Shown here: in pieces, positions 18,058 through 26,427 of the stretch | Layout of the letters: each line of letters begins with the position of its first letter | Numbering within the stretch: the first letter of the stretch is position 1 | NCBI GenBank assembly: GCA_945861885.1 | Contig: CAMAVR010000011.1 | Span: 1 to 64,000 of the forward strand | Length of the DNA stretch: 64,000 nucleotides | Source of the DNA: Nannocystis exedens | GTDB lineage: Bacteria; Myxococcota_A; Polyangia; Polyangiales; Polyangiaceae | Reading direction: 5' to 3' | Notes under the pieces: generated by a model | Databases searched by the model: none | Told to the model about the DNA's origin: nothing | The model's input: the letters and a program-made list of their open reading frames with translations, nothing else | Translations under genes and position numbers: made by a program

Positions 18058-18417
18058 ATGCGTATTGTTGGTACTCTTTTTGTCTGCGCGGGCATCGCGA
18101 TGGGCGGCTGTTCATCTTCGAGCAAAGGGCTCAGCGCCGAAATGAAAGACGCTGTCAAAACGGTTGCTCAAGCCTTCTGCAAGAAAATCGTGACTTGCGC
18201 CCCGTCGGAAGCAGCGAAAGAGGCAGAATGCGTGACGGAAGGCATTGAAAAGGCAGAAGGCGAGATTGATGCCGAGACGGTGGTGCCAACCGCAGCCGAG
18301 TTAAAAAAGTGCACCGATGCAGTCGACGCCCTTGACTGCGCGGCTCTCCTGCAAGGGCTAGCGACGAACAAGCCGAGCATTCCAACGGAATGTGGCAAAG
18401 CAACGGCAGCCAAGTAA
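18058..18417 (+). CDS. small Cys-containing lipoprotein
   Basis: 119 residues from ATG 18058, chosen because AGGAGAG lies 5 bases upstream and the start gives a lipoprotein signal (MRIVGTLFVCAGIAMGGC, lipobox MGGC). The mature part has six Cys (FCKKIVTC, EAECV, KKCTD, LDCAA, TECGK) in a short helical protein rich in Ala/Glu/Lys, resembling small disulfide-bonded periplasmic proteins of myxobacteria. It lies 84 bases after boxB on the same strand but has no evident link to benzoate use. Confidence 0.75.
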   Translation: MRIVGTLFVCAGIAMGGCSSSSKGLSAEMKDAVKTVAQAFCKKIVTCAPSEAAKEAECVTEGIEKAEGEIDAETVVPTAAELKKCTDAVDALDCAALLQGLATNKPSIPTECGKATAAK

Positions 18418-18496
18418 GCTCGTAGCGATCACCCGGCGCAGCGGTTCTCCATGCGTGTCAACGATAGTGAGGGCGCTTCAGAGCTTCAAGAACCCT

Positions 18497-18554
18497 GAGC
18501 CCTCACCCTCGCGTGACTTCGTCACGCTTTCCCTCTCCCGCGAAGCGGGAGAGG
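18497..18554 (+). repeat. dispersed palindromic repeat, copy 1
   Basis: Contains two adjacent palindromes, CGTGACTTCGTCACG and CTCTCCCGCGAAGCGGGAGAG, joined by CTTTCC. The same module recurs at 57582-57697 (inverted) and 57977-58032. It lies between the small lipoprotein and the convergent gene at 18588 and may also act as a terminator. Confidence 0.85.
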
Positions 18555-18587
18555 AAGCTGGTGGACTCGTGCTTTGTCAACTTAGCG

Positions 18588-19538
18588 CTAGGTTGAGCCG
18601 CTCAGCGCTTCATCGACGAGGGCGCGGGCTTCGCTTAGACGACGCGATTCTTCGGCGGTTCGTTCGACCGGTGCCTTGACGGCAATCGCCACTGGCGCCT
18701 CTTCGCGATTGGCGACTCTTCGGCCAAAAAAGCGTGAAAGCCAGCTTTTTCGCGCTTCGATTTGAAACACACCGTCGGTCAATAGTTCGGGGCGATCGCG
18801 CAGAGTGCCAACGAGCGCCGGATTTGAATCGACCCAGGCGATCGCTTCATCGAACGCTTCGCGCTGCGTGACTTCGAGGTGGGCTCGGACGGCAGGCGCT
18901 TTGAGGCCGTGAAGGCGGATAAATAGCGCAACGGCGAGCGCTAGCTCGGGTGGCGACAGATCGGTCGCTTGGTGCGCGCGAAGAGCGCTGCACGCTTTCA
19001 TGTAGACGCAAGAGCCGTTGAGAAGAACAACCCCAAGCCCTGCGGCGCAAGCGGCAAGCTCACTCGTTGGCCCGAACTCATCGGCCGACACAGCCTCGCC
19101 CGCCTCGAGAAGAATGAGCGAACCGGTCTGATGCGCCAGCGTAGCGACAAGCAGCGCCGGATTGCTGACGTTCGCAGTAGAGATTGGCACGTTGTAGTGG
19201 TGCTCGCCTAAAGAGGCCACCAAGAGGCGAGGGGTGCGCTTAGCGGACGTCGTCGCCGTCGAACAGCCGCCCGTCCCACAAGCTGCCTCCTCGTTATCGC
19301 TGCCCCGCTCGTCAACAAACGAGAGCGAGGCCTGAAGCTCAGAGGCAAGCGGCGCATACGAAACAATGCGCCGAAACAGCCGGCCGATGCTGTCAACATC
19401 GCCCGAAAACGTGTCTGGAAAAAATTGCGAAGTTGGTTCGACAAGCACAGGCGACGCCAAAACGGCGCCATGCTGCGACCGGATGCGTGCGTAAGCGGCG
19501 ACGATATCGCGAAGAGTCGGCTCAGGCAAAAAGCTCAT
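18588..19538 (-). CDS. conserved-looking protein of unknown function with CGTGGC motif
   Basis: 316 residues from the ATG at 19538, where AGGG sits 7 bases upstream; a GTG two codons earlier is too close to that site. There is no signal peptide. Residues about 85-95 contain the cysteine motif ACGTGGCS, reminiscent of metal or Fe-S handling but unproven. The middle is hydrophobic and Ala/Leu-rich (LLVATLAHQTGSLILLEAG, ELAACAAGLGVVLLNG), and the C-terminal third is charged with RKSWLSRFFGRR. I do not recognise the family. Confidence 0.6.
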   Translation of the reverse strand: MSFLPEPTLRDIVAAYARIRSQHGAVLASPVLVEPTSQFFPDTFSGDVDSIGRLFRRIVSYAPLASELQASLSFVDERGSDNEEAACGTGGCSTATTSAKRTPRLLVASLGEHHYNVPISTANVSNPALLVATLAHQTGSLILLEAGEAVSADEFGPTSELAACAAGLGVVLLNGSCVYMKACSALRAHQATDLSPPELALAVALFIRLHGLKAPAVRAHLEVTQREAFDEAIAWVDSNPALVGTLRDRPELLTDGVFQIEARKSWLSRFFGRRVANREEAPVAIAVKAPVERTAEESRRLSEARALVDEALSGST

Positions 19539-19598
19539 CGCCACACCCTAGCGCGTCGCTTCGGCAAGTGCATACCCCACGCGCGCCTCCGAGCTATT

Positions 19599-21077
19599 TT
19601 ATGGCGCCATCGCCAGCTGCTTCGCGTCGCGCCCCACGGCGTGGTCGAGCTTGACGCGTGCGACACGCGCATCGACCGCCGCGTTGAGCGCATCGAGCCT
19701 TGCGCGCGTCAGCTCGGTTTGGGCGTCGGTCAGCGTCGCCGAGATTGCTCGCCCGGCTTTGAACAATTCGCGCGCCACGCGATACGCTTCAGAGGCGCTT
19801 GCGAGCTCGCGTGCGGCCGTTGAGATCGCCACATGCGCCTCTTTCGCCCCCGTCACCGCTTGCAGCACTTCGAGTGCGATCGCCTCTTGCATCATCACGC
19901 GCTGCGCTTCTAACGCCGCCGCTTGCGCATTGAAGTCATTTGCACCGAATCTGCCGCTAAAAGCGTCATTTGGCGTCCACACGAGCTGGGCCCCCACATC
20001 CCATGACGGGAACCATTCGTCCTTCATCGGAAAGCGCCGAATGTTTGGATTCGAATAGTAGCCGTTGGCAAAACCCGACAGGCTCGGCAGCGCGCTTCCG
20101 ATAGCCGCTTTTGAGTGGTTGCGCAGTGCGGCGATGTTGGCGTCGATGCTTCGAAGCTCCATCCGCTGCGAAAATGCTTCACGCTCGAGCGCATTTGTGT
20201 CCTGCTCGATCGGCGGCAGCGGAGTTTCGAGCGTCTCGCCCGGAACGAGCTTATCGTTATCGTTCGAATGAGTTGCCAGCTGAACCTGTTTCTCGGTGAT
20301 GGCGACGAGGCTCGATGAGCGTTCGATTTGAAGTTCGGCGGCGGCGACCGATGTCTCTGCGCGAAGCACATCGGCGCGCGATGCACTTCCGACATCAAAC
20401 ACGTGCTGCGCGTCGGAATAGTGTGCTTGCTGGTCGACGAGCGCGTCCTGCGCAACACGCGTCGCCCCGCGCGCACGGAGCCAGCTGTAGTAGGCGAGCT
20501 TGCCTTCGGTCGCCGACTTTGCGCGGGCTCCGATGGCATCGTAGCGAGCCGCGTCGCGCGAGTGTGTGGCGGCGCTGTACGCCTGATTAATCTTCAAAAA
20601 ATAGTCAGAAACGGGGACTACAATGCTCGCCTGCAGCAAGTAGTTGTCGAGAACGAGCGGGAACGAGAGACTGCCGATCGCAGTCGTCGGTGGGTTGACC
20701 GTCCCCGGCGGCGCTAACGTGCCTACGAGCGACCCGGCGGCGAGCGAAGGTGGCGTAAACTTGCTCAAACGCGTGTAGCGCGCGGTTGCCGTCAGTCGCG
20801 GCAAAAAAGCCGCCCAAGCTGCATCGACATGCGCTGCCGCTGCCCTGACGTTCTCTTCCGCAGCGCGGGCGCTGTAGCTTGTTTTTGCTGCCCGTAGCCC
20901 CACCACTTCTGCCGTGAGACCGCCCGGGCGCGAATCGATCAGCTCGTGCACAGGGCGCTCGCTTGCCGGCGAAGGTGCGCTAGACACCGGTGCGGTTCCG
21001 TCAGCAGCCGATGCGGATGTCGCAATAACTCCGAGTGAAATCGCAGAAAGTAGAGCAACGTGACGCGCGCGAAGCAT
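19599..21077 (-). CDS. TolC-family outer-membrane efflux protein
   Basis: 492 residues from ATG 21077 (AAAGGAC upstream); the signal peptide MLRARHVALLSAISLGVIATSASA is cut after Ala. The body has two repeats of long amphipathic helices (AHVDAAWAAFLPRLTATARY, LRAETSVAAAELQIERSS, ELRSIDANIAALRNHSKA, LTDAQTELTRARLDALNAA), the pattern of the TolC tunnel domain, with membrane strands between. It would form the outer duct of a tripartite export pump. No membrane-fusion protein or inner-membrane pump is encoded nearby, so the partners are elsewhere. Confidence 0.88.
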   Translation of the reverse strand: MLRARHVALLSAISLGVIATSASAADGTAPVSSAPSPASERPVHELIDSRPGGLTAEVVGLRAAKTSYSARAAEENVRAAAAHVDAAWAAFLPRLTATARYTRLSKFTPPSLAAGSLVGTLAPPGTVNPPTTAIGSLSFPLVLDNYLLQASIVVPVSDYFLKINQAYSAATHSRDAARYDAIGARAKSATEGKLAYYSWLRARGATRVAQDALVDQQAHYSDAQHVFDVGSASRADVLRAETSVAAAELQIERSSSLVAITEKQVQLATHSNDNDKLVPGETLETPLPPIEQDTNALEREAFSQRMELRSIDANIAALRNHSKAAIGSALPSLSGFANGYYSNPNIRRFPMKDEWFPSWDVGAQLVWTPNDAFSGRFGANDFNAQAAALEAQRVMMQEAIALEVLQAVTGAKEAHVAISTAARELASASEAYRVARELFKAGRAISATLTDAQTELTRARLDALNAAVDARVARVKLDHAVGRDAKQLAMAP

Positions 21078-21141
21078 GAAAAGTCCTTTCAAACAGCTGC
21101 CGCTACGAAGGGAGCAACTCGTGGTGGCCAGAAGGAGTACG

Positions 21142-21156
21142 ATGCACCATCACTAA
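21142..21156 (+). other. possible four-codon leader ORF (MHHH)
   Basis: ATG CAC CAT CAC TAA with AAGGAG four bases upstream. Its stop overlaps the ATG of the HAD phosphatase gene (TAATG at 21154-21158). The main gene has no better ribosome site of its own, so ribosomes may terminate here and re-initiate. It is very short and could be chance. Confidence 0.3.
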
Positions 21157-21974
21157 TGCAAATAGAATCGGTCGATGCGATCATTCGCCGGATATCAGGC
21201 GCAATTTCAAATCCGGAGCAAACGGCCATCGCATTCGATGCAGACGGCACGTTATGGACGGGCGATTTAGCAGAAGACTACTTTTTTGCATTCCTTGAGC
21301 GCGGCTCCATGAAGCGCGAGGCGCTCGATGGCGCGCGGGCGCTATGCACCCAATACGGCCTCAGCGCCGAAGGCGGAGCGGGCGAGCTGGGGCGGCGTCT
21401 TTTCGACTCCTATATCGAAGGGCATGTCCCAGAGAGTCTTGTGACCGAATTCATCGCGTGGATTCATGCAGGCGCGCCGATCGACGAAGCGAGCGAGTTT
21501 GCCCGCGATGTGGCGTATCACGTCGGCCTCAAAGAGCGCCTTCAGGCCGAAGTAACAGCGGTGTTTTCATGGGCAATCGAGCAGAAATTGCGCGTTTTTG
21601 TAGTGAGCGCCTCGCCTCGCCACGTCGTTGAGCAAGGCCTCGAATGCATCGGCCGGACCGACAACGTCGAGCTGATCGCGACGACCGCGCGCGTTGATGG
21701 CGACCGCCGCGTCATGGCCGATGTCGAAAGGCCGATCCCTTACGCCGACGGAAAAGCAATTTTGTTGAAGCAGGCGATCGGCGACATGAACCTCTGCGCC
21801 GCGTTTGGCGACAACGTATTCGACATCGCCATGCTGCAGGCGGCGAAGGTGCCCGTGGCGGTCAGACCAAAAAAGCGACTATTGGACCGAATTGTTGAAA
21901 TCCCGTCGCTTATTGAGATCGCGCCATGTCCGAATTTGAAAAAAAAAGTTGACCAGAGGGGATCTGGACCGTAA
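21156..21974 (+). CDS. HAD-superfamily phosphatase (phosphoserine-phosphatase-like)
   Basis: 272 residues from ATG 21156; the frame stays open to GTG 21060 but that region is the divergent promoter of the TolC gene. HAD motifs: I, FDADGTLWTGD with nucleophile and acid Asp; II, VVSASP; III, Lys in YADGKAILLKQ; IV, FGDNVFDIAML. A helical cap between motifs I and II places it in the HAD-IB (SerB-like) group. The substrate is a small phosphorylated metabolite that I cannot identify. The AdoMet decarboxylase-like gene begins 39 bases downstream on the same strand, so they may be cotranscribed. Confidence 0.8.
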   Translation: MQIESVDAIIRRISGAISNPEQTAIAFDADGTLWTGDLAEDYFFAFLERGSMKREALDGARALCTQYGLSAEGGAGELGRRLFDSYIEGHVPESLVTEFIAWIHAGAPIDEASEFARDVAYHVGLKERLQAEVTAVFSWAIEQKLRVFVVSASPRHVVEQGLECIGRTDNVELIATTARVDGDRRVMADVERPIPYADGKAILLKQAIGDMNLCAAFGDNVFDIAMLQAAKVPVAVRPKKRLLDRIVEIPSLIEIAPCPNLKKKVDQRGSGP

Positions 21975-22013
21975 TTCACGCCCCCTTTAAACACCCAGGA
22001 GGTGCGTTTGGCC

Positions 22014-22448
22014 ATGAGTCACGGTCGTCACATCAAGGTGCTAGGTCGCGGAGTGCCAACACTTCTCGGCGACGCATTAAATGTCGAGAAAATGCTACGC
22101 AATTTAGTTGAATTGCTAGGAATGCGTTTGCTCGGTGATCCACATATGTATGAAGTCGAAACGGAGATCGCCAAGCTTGGCGTCGAGCCGTTCGAAGATG
22201 AAGGTGGGGTGACCGGCGTGTGCGTCTTATCCACATCGCATTGTTCGATCCATACATGGCCCCTTCGCCCATTTTTTGTAATGGACGTCTATTCCTGTCG
22301 CGATTTTGATTCCTCGCTCGTTGAAAAACATATCGAGGGCGCGTTTGGCGGGTACGACATTCAGATTACCGACGTGAGTGAGTCGCTGGTCTATCGCTAC
22401 GAAAATCACGATTCAAGAGCGGAAATGCCGCTCGCGATGACTGCGTAA
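22014..22448 (+). CDS. S-adenosylmethionine decarboxylase-like pyruvoyl enzyme
   Basis: 144 residues; AGGAGG at 21997-22002 precedes ATG 22014. The bacterial SpeH-type family is clear. Ser75 in TSHCSIHTWP is the residue that would become the pyruvoyl group after self-cleavage, His80 is the processing base and Cys95 (DVYSC) the catalytic acid, with the same 5- and 20-residue spacing as in the family. The residue before the cleavage serine is Thr rather than the usual Glu, and TWP is followed by Leu instead of Glu. AdoMet decarboxylase feeds aminopropyl groups to spermidine synthesis, but some family members have become ornithine or arginine decarboxylases, so the substrate is open. Confidence 0.82.
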   Translation: MSHGRHIKVLGRGVPTLLGDALNVEKMLRNLVELLGMRLLGDPHMYEVETEIAKLGVEPFEDEGGVTGVCVLSTSHCSIHTWPLRPFFVMDVYSCRDFDSSLVEKHIEGAFGGYDIQITDVSESLVYRYENHDSRAEMPLAMTA

Positions 22449-22525
22449 ACAGCCGGGCCACTGGCACGGTTTCTGAAAGGCGGGGGCTTTGCCCCCCGTC
22501 GCAATACTTGTACTGTGCGCACGCT

Positions 22526-23665
22526 ATGGATTTTGAACTGACCGAAGATCAGAAGCTTGTTCGCGACACAGCCCGTGATTTCGCGCAACGCGAAATCGCG
22601 CCAAAAGCGGCCGAAATTGATAAATCGAGCCGCTGGCCCGCTGAAATACTGGCGCGCATGGCCGAGCTCGGTTTTATGGGGATTGCAATCCCGACGGAGT
22701 ACGGCGGCGCAGGGCTCGATCCGATCAGCTACGCCGTGGTGATGGAGGAGATCAGCGCCGCCTGCGCATCGTGCGGCGTGATCATGAGCGTGAACAATTC
22801 GCTCTTTTGCGATCCCGTCTACAAATTTGGAACGGAAGCGCAAAAGCACGGCCCGCTAACCGAAGTCGCCAGCGGCAAAAAGTTTGGCTGTTTCGGCCTG
22901 ACCGAGCCAATGAGCGGCTCCGACGCGCAGACGATGGTGACCTCCGCCGAGAAGTGTGAAGGCGGCTGGCGCATCAACGGTGCCAAAAACTGGATCACCA
23001 ACGGCCCGCACGCCGACTACGTCATCGTTTTCGCGGTAACAGAGCGAAGTGGCGGCAAAGTCAAACACACCGCATTTCTGGTCGAAAAGGGCGCGCCCGG
23101 CTATTCGCAGGCACCTGCCGATCACAAGCTTGGGATCCACGCGGCGCACTCGTGCACAATCCACTTCGAAAGCTGTTTTGTCCCAGACAGCGCCGTCATC
23201 GGCAAAGTGGGCGATGGCTTTAAAGTAGCGATGGCAACACTCGATGGCGGCCGAATCGGCATTGCGTCGCAAGCGCTAGGCATCGCGCGGTTCGCCTATG
23301 AGCAGGCCGTTTCGTACGCAAAAGAGCGAAAGAGCTTCGGCGTGCCGATCGCGCAGCATCAAGCGATTCAATTTATGATCGCCGATATGGCAACACAAAT
23401 CGACGCCGCGCGGCTCCTGATTTGGAAGGCCGCAGCGATGAAAGGCGAGGGGGAGCGACACTCGCTCGAGAGCGCCGAGGCAAAGCTCTACGCGAGCGAA
23501 ATGGCAACGCGCGTCGCGCACAAAGCGCTGCAAATTCACGGCGGCTACGGCTATTCCACCGAATTTCCAGTCGAGCGAGCCTACCGAGATGCGCGCATCA
23601 CCGAGATTTACGAGGGGACCAGCGAGATTCAGCGAATCGTCATCGCCGCAAATATGCTCAAATAA
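22526..23665 (+). CDS. acyl-CoA dehydrogenase (short-chain type)
   Basis: 379 residues from ATG 22526 (MDFELTEDQK, the classic N-terminus). FAD and substrate motifs are present: FGLTEPMSGSDAQ, NGAKNWITNG, LDGGRIGIASQALGIA, QIHGGYGYSTEFPVER, and the catalytic base Glu in ITEIYEGTSEIQR. It resembles butyryl-CoA-type dehydrogenases of beta-oxidation, passing electrons to ETF. A second dehydrogenase follows 757 bases later with a lipoprotein gene between. Confidence 0.92.
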   Translation: MDFELTEDQKLVRDTARDFAQREIAPKAAEIDKSSRWPAEILARMAELGFMGIAIPTEYGGAGLDPISYAVVMEEISAACASCGVIMSVNNSLFCDPVYKFGTEAQKHGPLTEVASGKKFGCFGLTEPMSGSDAQTMVTSAEKCEGGWRINGAKNWITNGPHADYVIVFAVTERSGGKVKHTAFLVEKGAPGYSQAPADHKLGIHAAHSCTIHFESCFVPDSAVIGKVGDGFKVAMATLDGGRIGIASQALGIARFAYEQAVSYAKERKSFGVPIAQHQAIQFMIADMATQIDAARLLIWKAAAMKGEGERHSLESAEAKLYASEMATRVAHKALQIHGGYGYSTEFPVERAYRDARITEIYEGTSEIQRIVIAANMLK

Positions 23666-23706
23666 ACGCCACGCAAACGCGACCAAACGGGATTAGGGGG
23701 GGCTCA

Positions 23707-24405
23707 ATGAAGTGTCTTGTTTTCGTGGTTGCCGCGCTGATCGGAATAGGCTGCACGGCGGCTGTTCAGGCGCCGAGCGTCAGCTCGTATCGGCCAAGAG
23801 TGCCGCAAAAACCGCGGCTCCGCGTCGTCAGCGAGCTCGGGCAAATCGACGAGAAGGCGACCGACGCGCTGTTTCGGAGGCTCGAAGGCGATATCGTCGC
23901 GTGCCATCGAACCGGGCTTCGCGATGTCGAGTCGCTCTCGGGCGACGTGAGGGTGTTTGTTCGAATCGGCAGAACCGGCAAGGCGCGCTACTCGTACGTC
24001 GAGCAGTCGACATTGGGCGACCGAAAGACCGAAAAGTGCATCGTAGGGCTGATGATGGCGGCCGATTGGCCGACGCCAGAAGACGGCGAGGTCGAGCTTC
24101 GCAAGAGCTTCTCTGTCGATGCCCCAAGCGACGCCGCTACGCCCCAGATTTGGGGTGATGAGCGGCTCGCCGCAGTAACGCGCCAGCTCGGCGAAGCGTC
24201 GAAATGCAAGCGCGGAGAGGCGGCGCAATACGGCGTTACGGCGTATATAGTCCCCCACGGCGACACGGGGCGTGCCAAAACGGTCGGCGTCGCGGCGCCC
24301 GATAGCGCGGCTGACGCAAAAGCCGATTGCATCGCCGAGGCGATCAAAAAGATAACCTGGCCGAGTCCTGGGGGGGGCATCGCAAAAATTAGTTTTCCGT
24401 TATAA
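23707..24405 (+). CDS. AgmX/PglI-like lipoprotein
   Basis: 232 residues from ATG 23707, with an AGGGGGGG ribosome site and a lipoprotein signal (MKCLVFVVAALIGIGC). The mature part contains two related halves. Each has a Cys in an early helix (VACHRTGL; ASKCKRGE), central beta strands (VRVFVRIGRTGKARY; VTAYIVPHGDTGRAK), a second Cys (KCIVGLM; DCIAEAIKK) and a final Trp-Pro motif (ADWPTPEDG; ITWPSPGGG). This is the pattern of the C-terminal domain found in AgmX/PglI-type proteins of myxobacteria. Its position between two fatty-acid genes is probably not functional. Confidence 0.72.
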   Translation: MKCLVFVVAALIGIGCTAAVQAPSVSSYRPRVPQKPRLRVVSELGQIDEKATDALFRRLEGDIVACHRTGLRDVESLSGDVRVFVRIGRTGKARYSYVEQSTLGDRKTEKCIVGLMMAADWPTPEDGEVELRKSFSVDAPSDAATPQIWGDERLAAVTRQLGEASKCKRGEAAQYGVTAYIVPHGDTGRAKTVGVAAPDSAADAKADCIAEAIKKITWPSPGGGIAKISFPL

Positions 24406-24422
24406 ATTCCCGAGGAATCGCG

Positions 24423-25571
24423 TTGAATCTGCATCCAAACGAAGTTGAAGCTCTTGTTCAGAAGACGGCGCGCGATTTCACCGACCGAGTGCTCATGCCG
24501 ATCGCCGCGCAGATCGATCGCGAAGAGGCAATTCCGCGGAGTGTGCTGAAGCAGCTCGCCGATCTCGGGTTGATGGCGGTGCGGCTGCCTTCGGAGTACG
24601 GCGGGGCCGGGGCGAGTACCGTCGCGTACGCACTGGCGATGCAGCAGATCGCGCGCGGCTGCGCATCGACCGCTGTGACGATGGCGGTCAACAACATGGT
24701 CGGTGAAGTGATCGCTACATTCGGCAGGGAGGAGCAGAAACAGAAGTACTGCACGCGTCTCGCAAGCGGCGAGTACTGCGCCGGAGCGTTCGCACTAAGC
24801 GAGCCGGGGGCCGGGAGCGACCCAGGCGGCATGCGCACCACGGCAACCCGCGAGGGGGACGGCTGGGTTATTCAGGGCGAAAAGCAGTGGATCACGAACG
24901 GCGCATTCGCCGGAATTTTCGTCGTTTGGGCGCGCACCGCGGGGAAAGAGGCGCTCCCAGGCGCAAAAGGGATCACCTGCTTTTTGGTCGAAGCGGGGAC
25001 GCCAGGCTTCACGGTAGGCCGCGCAGAAGACAAGATGGGGCTTCGCGGGTCGAACACAACGTCGCTGCAGTTTGATCGCTGTCGTGTGCCAAATTCGGCT
25101 ATTTTGGGCGAGATTAATAGCGGTTTTAAGATCGCGATGATGGCGCTCGACGGCGGGCGCATCGGCGTGAGCGCCCAAGCGATTGGCATTGCGCGAGCGT
25201 CGCTCGAAGAGAGTATTCGGTACGCAAAAGACCGTCAGCAGTTCGGTTCACCAATCGCGACGTTTCAGGCGATTCAGTGGAAGTTGGCCGACATGCGCAC
25301 CGAGCTCGATGCCGCGCATCTGCTGTGCATGCGCGCCGCAACGCTCAAAGATGCTCGCAAGCCGTTCAGCAGCGAAGCATCGATGAGCAAAGTCTTTTCA
25401 TCCGAAGCCGCCGTACGAATTTGCAACGAAGCGGTGCAAATTCACGGGGGGTATGGCTACACGCGTGAGTTCGCCGCTGAGCGGCATCTTCGCGATGTGC
25501 GCGTCACAATGATTTACGAGGGGACGAGCGAAATTCAGCGGATGGTTATCGCAAGGTCGATGTTGGCGTGA
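24423..25571 (+). CDS. acyl-CoA dehydrogenase
   Basis: 382 residues from TTG 24423, with GAGGAA 6 bases upstream and only 17 bases after the lipoprotein stop. Motifs: FALSEPGAGSDPGG, GEKQWITNGA, LDGGRIGVSAQAIGIA, QIHGGYGYTREFAAER and catalytic Glu in MIYEGTSEIQRM. It is a clear paralog of the dehydrogenase at 22526 with different acyl-pocket residues, so probably a different chain length or branched substrate. Confidence 0.92.
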   Translation: MNLHPNEVEALVQKTARDFTDRVLMPIAAQIDREEAIPRSVLKQLADLGLMAVRLPSEYGGAGASTVAYALAMQQIARGCASTAVTMAVNNMVGEVIATFGREEQKQKYCTRLASGEYCAGAFALSEPGAGSDPGGMRTTATREGDGWVIQGEKQWITNGAFAGIFVVWARTAGKEALPGAKGITCFLVEAGTPGFTVGRAEDKMGLRGSNTTSLQFDRCRVPNSAILGEINSGFKIAMMALDGGRIGVSAQAIGIARASLEESIRYAKDRQQFGSPIATFQAIQWKLADMRTELDAAHLLCMRAATLKDARKPFSSEASMSKVFSSEAAVRICNEAVQIHGGYGYTREFAAERHLRDVRVTMIYEGTSEIQRMVIARSMLA

Positions 25572-25673
25572 CGATTGATCGACACATTTTGAGGATGTGC
25601 GATAGTTGCCAATCTAGACGTTTTGTTGAAGCTCTTTAACGTGCCCCCCAAGTCCGCCAAAAGGCGAGGTCCC

Positions 25674-26078
25674 ATGAATACTACAGCATTCGGTGTGTCG
25701 TCTTTTATATCGGATGGCATTCATGTTTTCGTGAAGGCGACATATCTCGCCAATCAATCTGACCCGCGCCTTCACCGCTACGTTTTTGCCTATACGATTC
25801 AGATTTCGAATGAGGGGAAGGCTGCCGCGCAGCTATTAAACCGGCATTGGATCATCACCAATGGAGCCGGCGAAGTCGAAGAAGTGCGAGGCCCAGGCGT
25901 AGTCGGAAAGCAGCCGCTTCTGCAGCCAGGCGAGCGCTTCGAGTACACAAGCGGAGTGCAGCTAGAAACGCCGCGCGGTTCAATGCGGGGGACATACGAG
26001 ATGGTTCGCCCCGACGGCACACTCTTCAACGCAACCATCGCGCAGTTCGAGCTGTCGCTCCCAAGGACGTTAAACTAA
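25674..26078 (+). CDS. apaG: ApaG-domain protein
   Basis: 134 residues from ATG 25674 (GCGAGGTCCC upstream). The ApaG beta-sandwich is recognisable throughout: GIHVFVKATYLANQSDP, YVFAYTIQISNEGK, LLNRHWIITN, EVRGPGVVGKQPLLQPGE, TPRGSMRGTYEMV. ApaG is genetically linked to Co2+/Mg2+ sensitivity in enterobacteria, and related domains occur in F-box proteins and PrimPol-associated factors; its molecular task is unclear. The stop overlaps the start of cyaY (TAATG), so the two are coupled. Confidence 0.93.
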   Translation: MNTTAFGVSSFISDGIHVFVKATYLANQSDPRLHRYVFAYTIQISNEGKAAAQLLNRHWIITNGAGEVEEVRGPGVVGKQPLLQPGERFEYTSGVQLETPRGSMRGTYEMVRPDGTLFNATIAQFELSLPRTLN

Positions 26079-26413
26079 TGGCCGAAGCAATGAACGAAGG
26101 CGAGTACCAAAAGCGAGCAGAGACAGCCTTTCGAGCAGTAGAAAAAGCGCTCCGCGACATCGACGCCGACGTAGTCGATTGCGACTGGGGCGGCGATGTC
26201 ATGACGCTGACATTTGCATCAGGCAGCCGCGCCGTCATCAACACGCAGCGCCCAACGCGGCAAATTTGGCTGGCGGCTGAAGGGCGGGGCTACCACTTCT
26301 CGTTCGAGCCAGCGAGCGCAACGTGGGTAGAACAAAAGCCGAACGGCCTAGAGTTATTCTCGACGCTACGGCAAGTTGTCGCAAACGAAGCGCGCCTTGA
26401 TATCGAGTTTTAG
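26078..26413 (+). CDS. cyaY: frataxin-like iron protein CyaY
   Basis: 111 residues starting at ATG 26078, sharing a base with the apaG stop. The frataxin fold is seen as an N-terminal acidic helix (EYQKRAETAFRAVEKALRD), the strand DVMTLTFASGSRAVIN, then QRPTRQIWLAAEGRGYHFSF and a C-terminal helix ending RLDIEF. CyaY binds iron through its acidic ridge and modulates IscS in Fe-S cluster assembly. The length fits the bacterial family (about 106). Confidence 0.92.
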   Translation: MAEAMNEGEYQKRAETAFRAVEKALRDIDADVVDCDWGGDVMTLTFASGSRAVINTQRPTRQIWLAAEGRGYHFSFEPASATWVEQKPNGLELFSTLRQVVANEARLDIEF

Positions 26414-26427
26414 TCTCGACCTCGGTC

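Noticed and set aside
19599..21077. Possibility that the TolC-like gene belongs to a local type I secretion or RND operon
   Set aside because: No membrane-fusion protein, ABC transporter or RND pump gene is found on either side.
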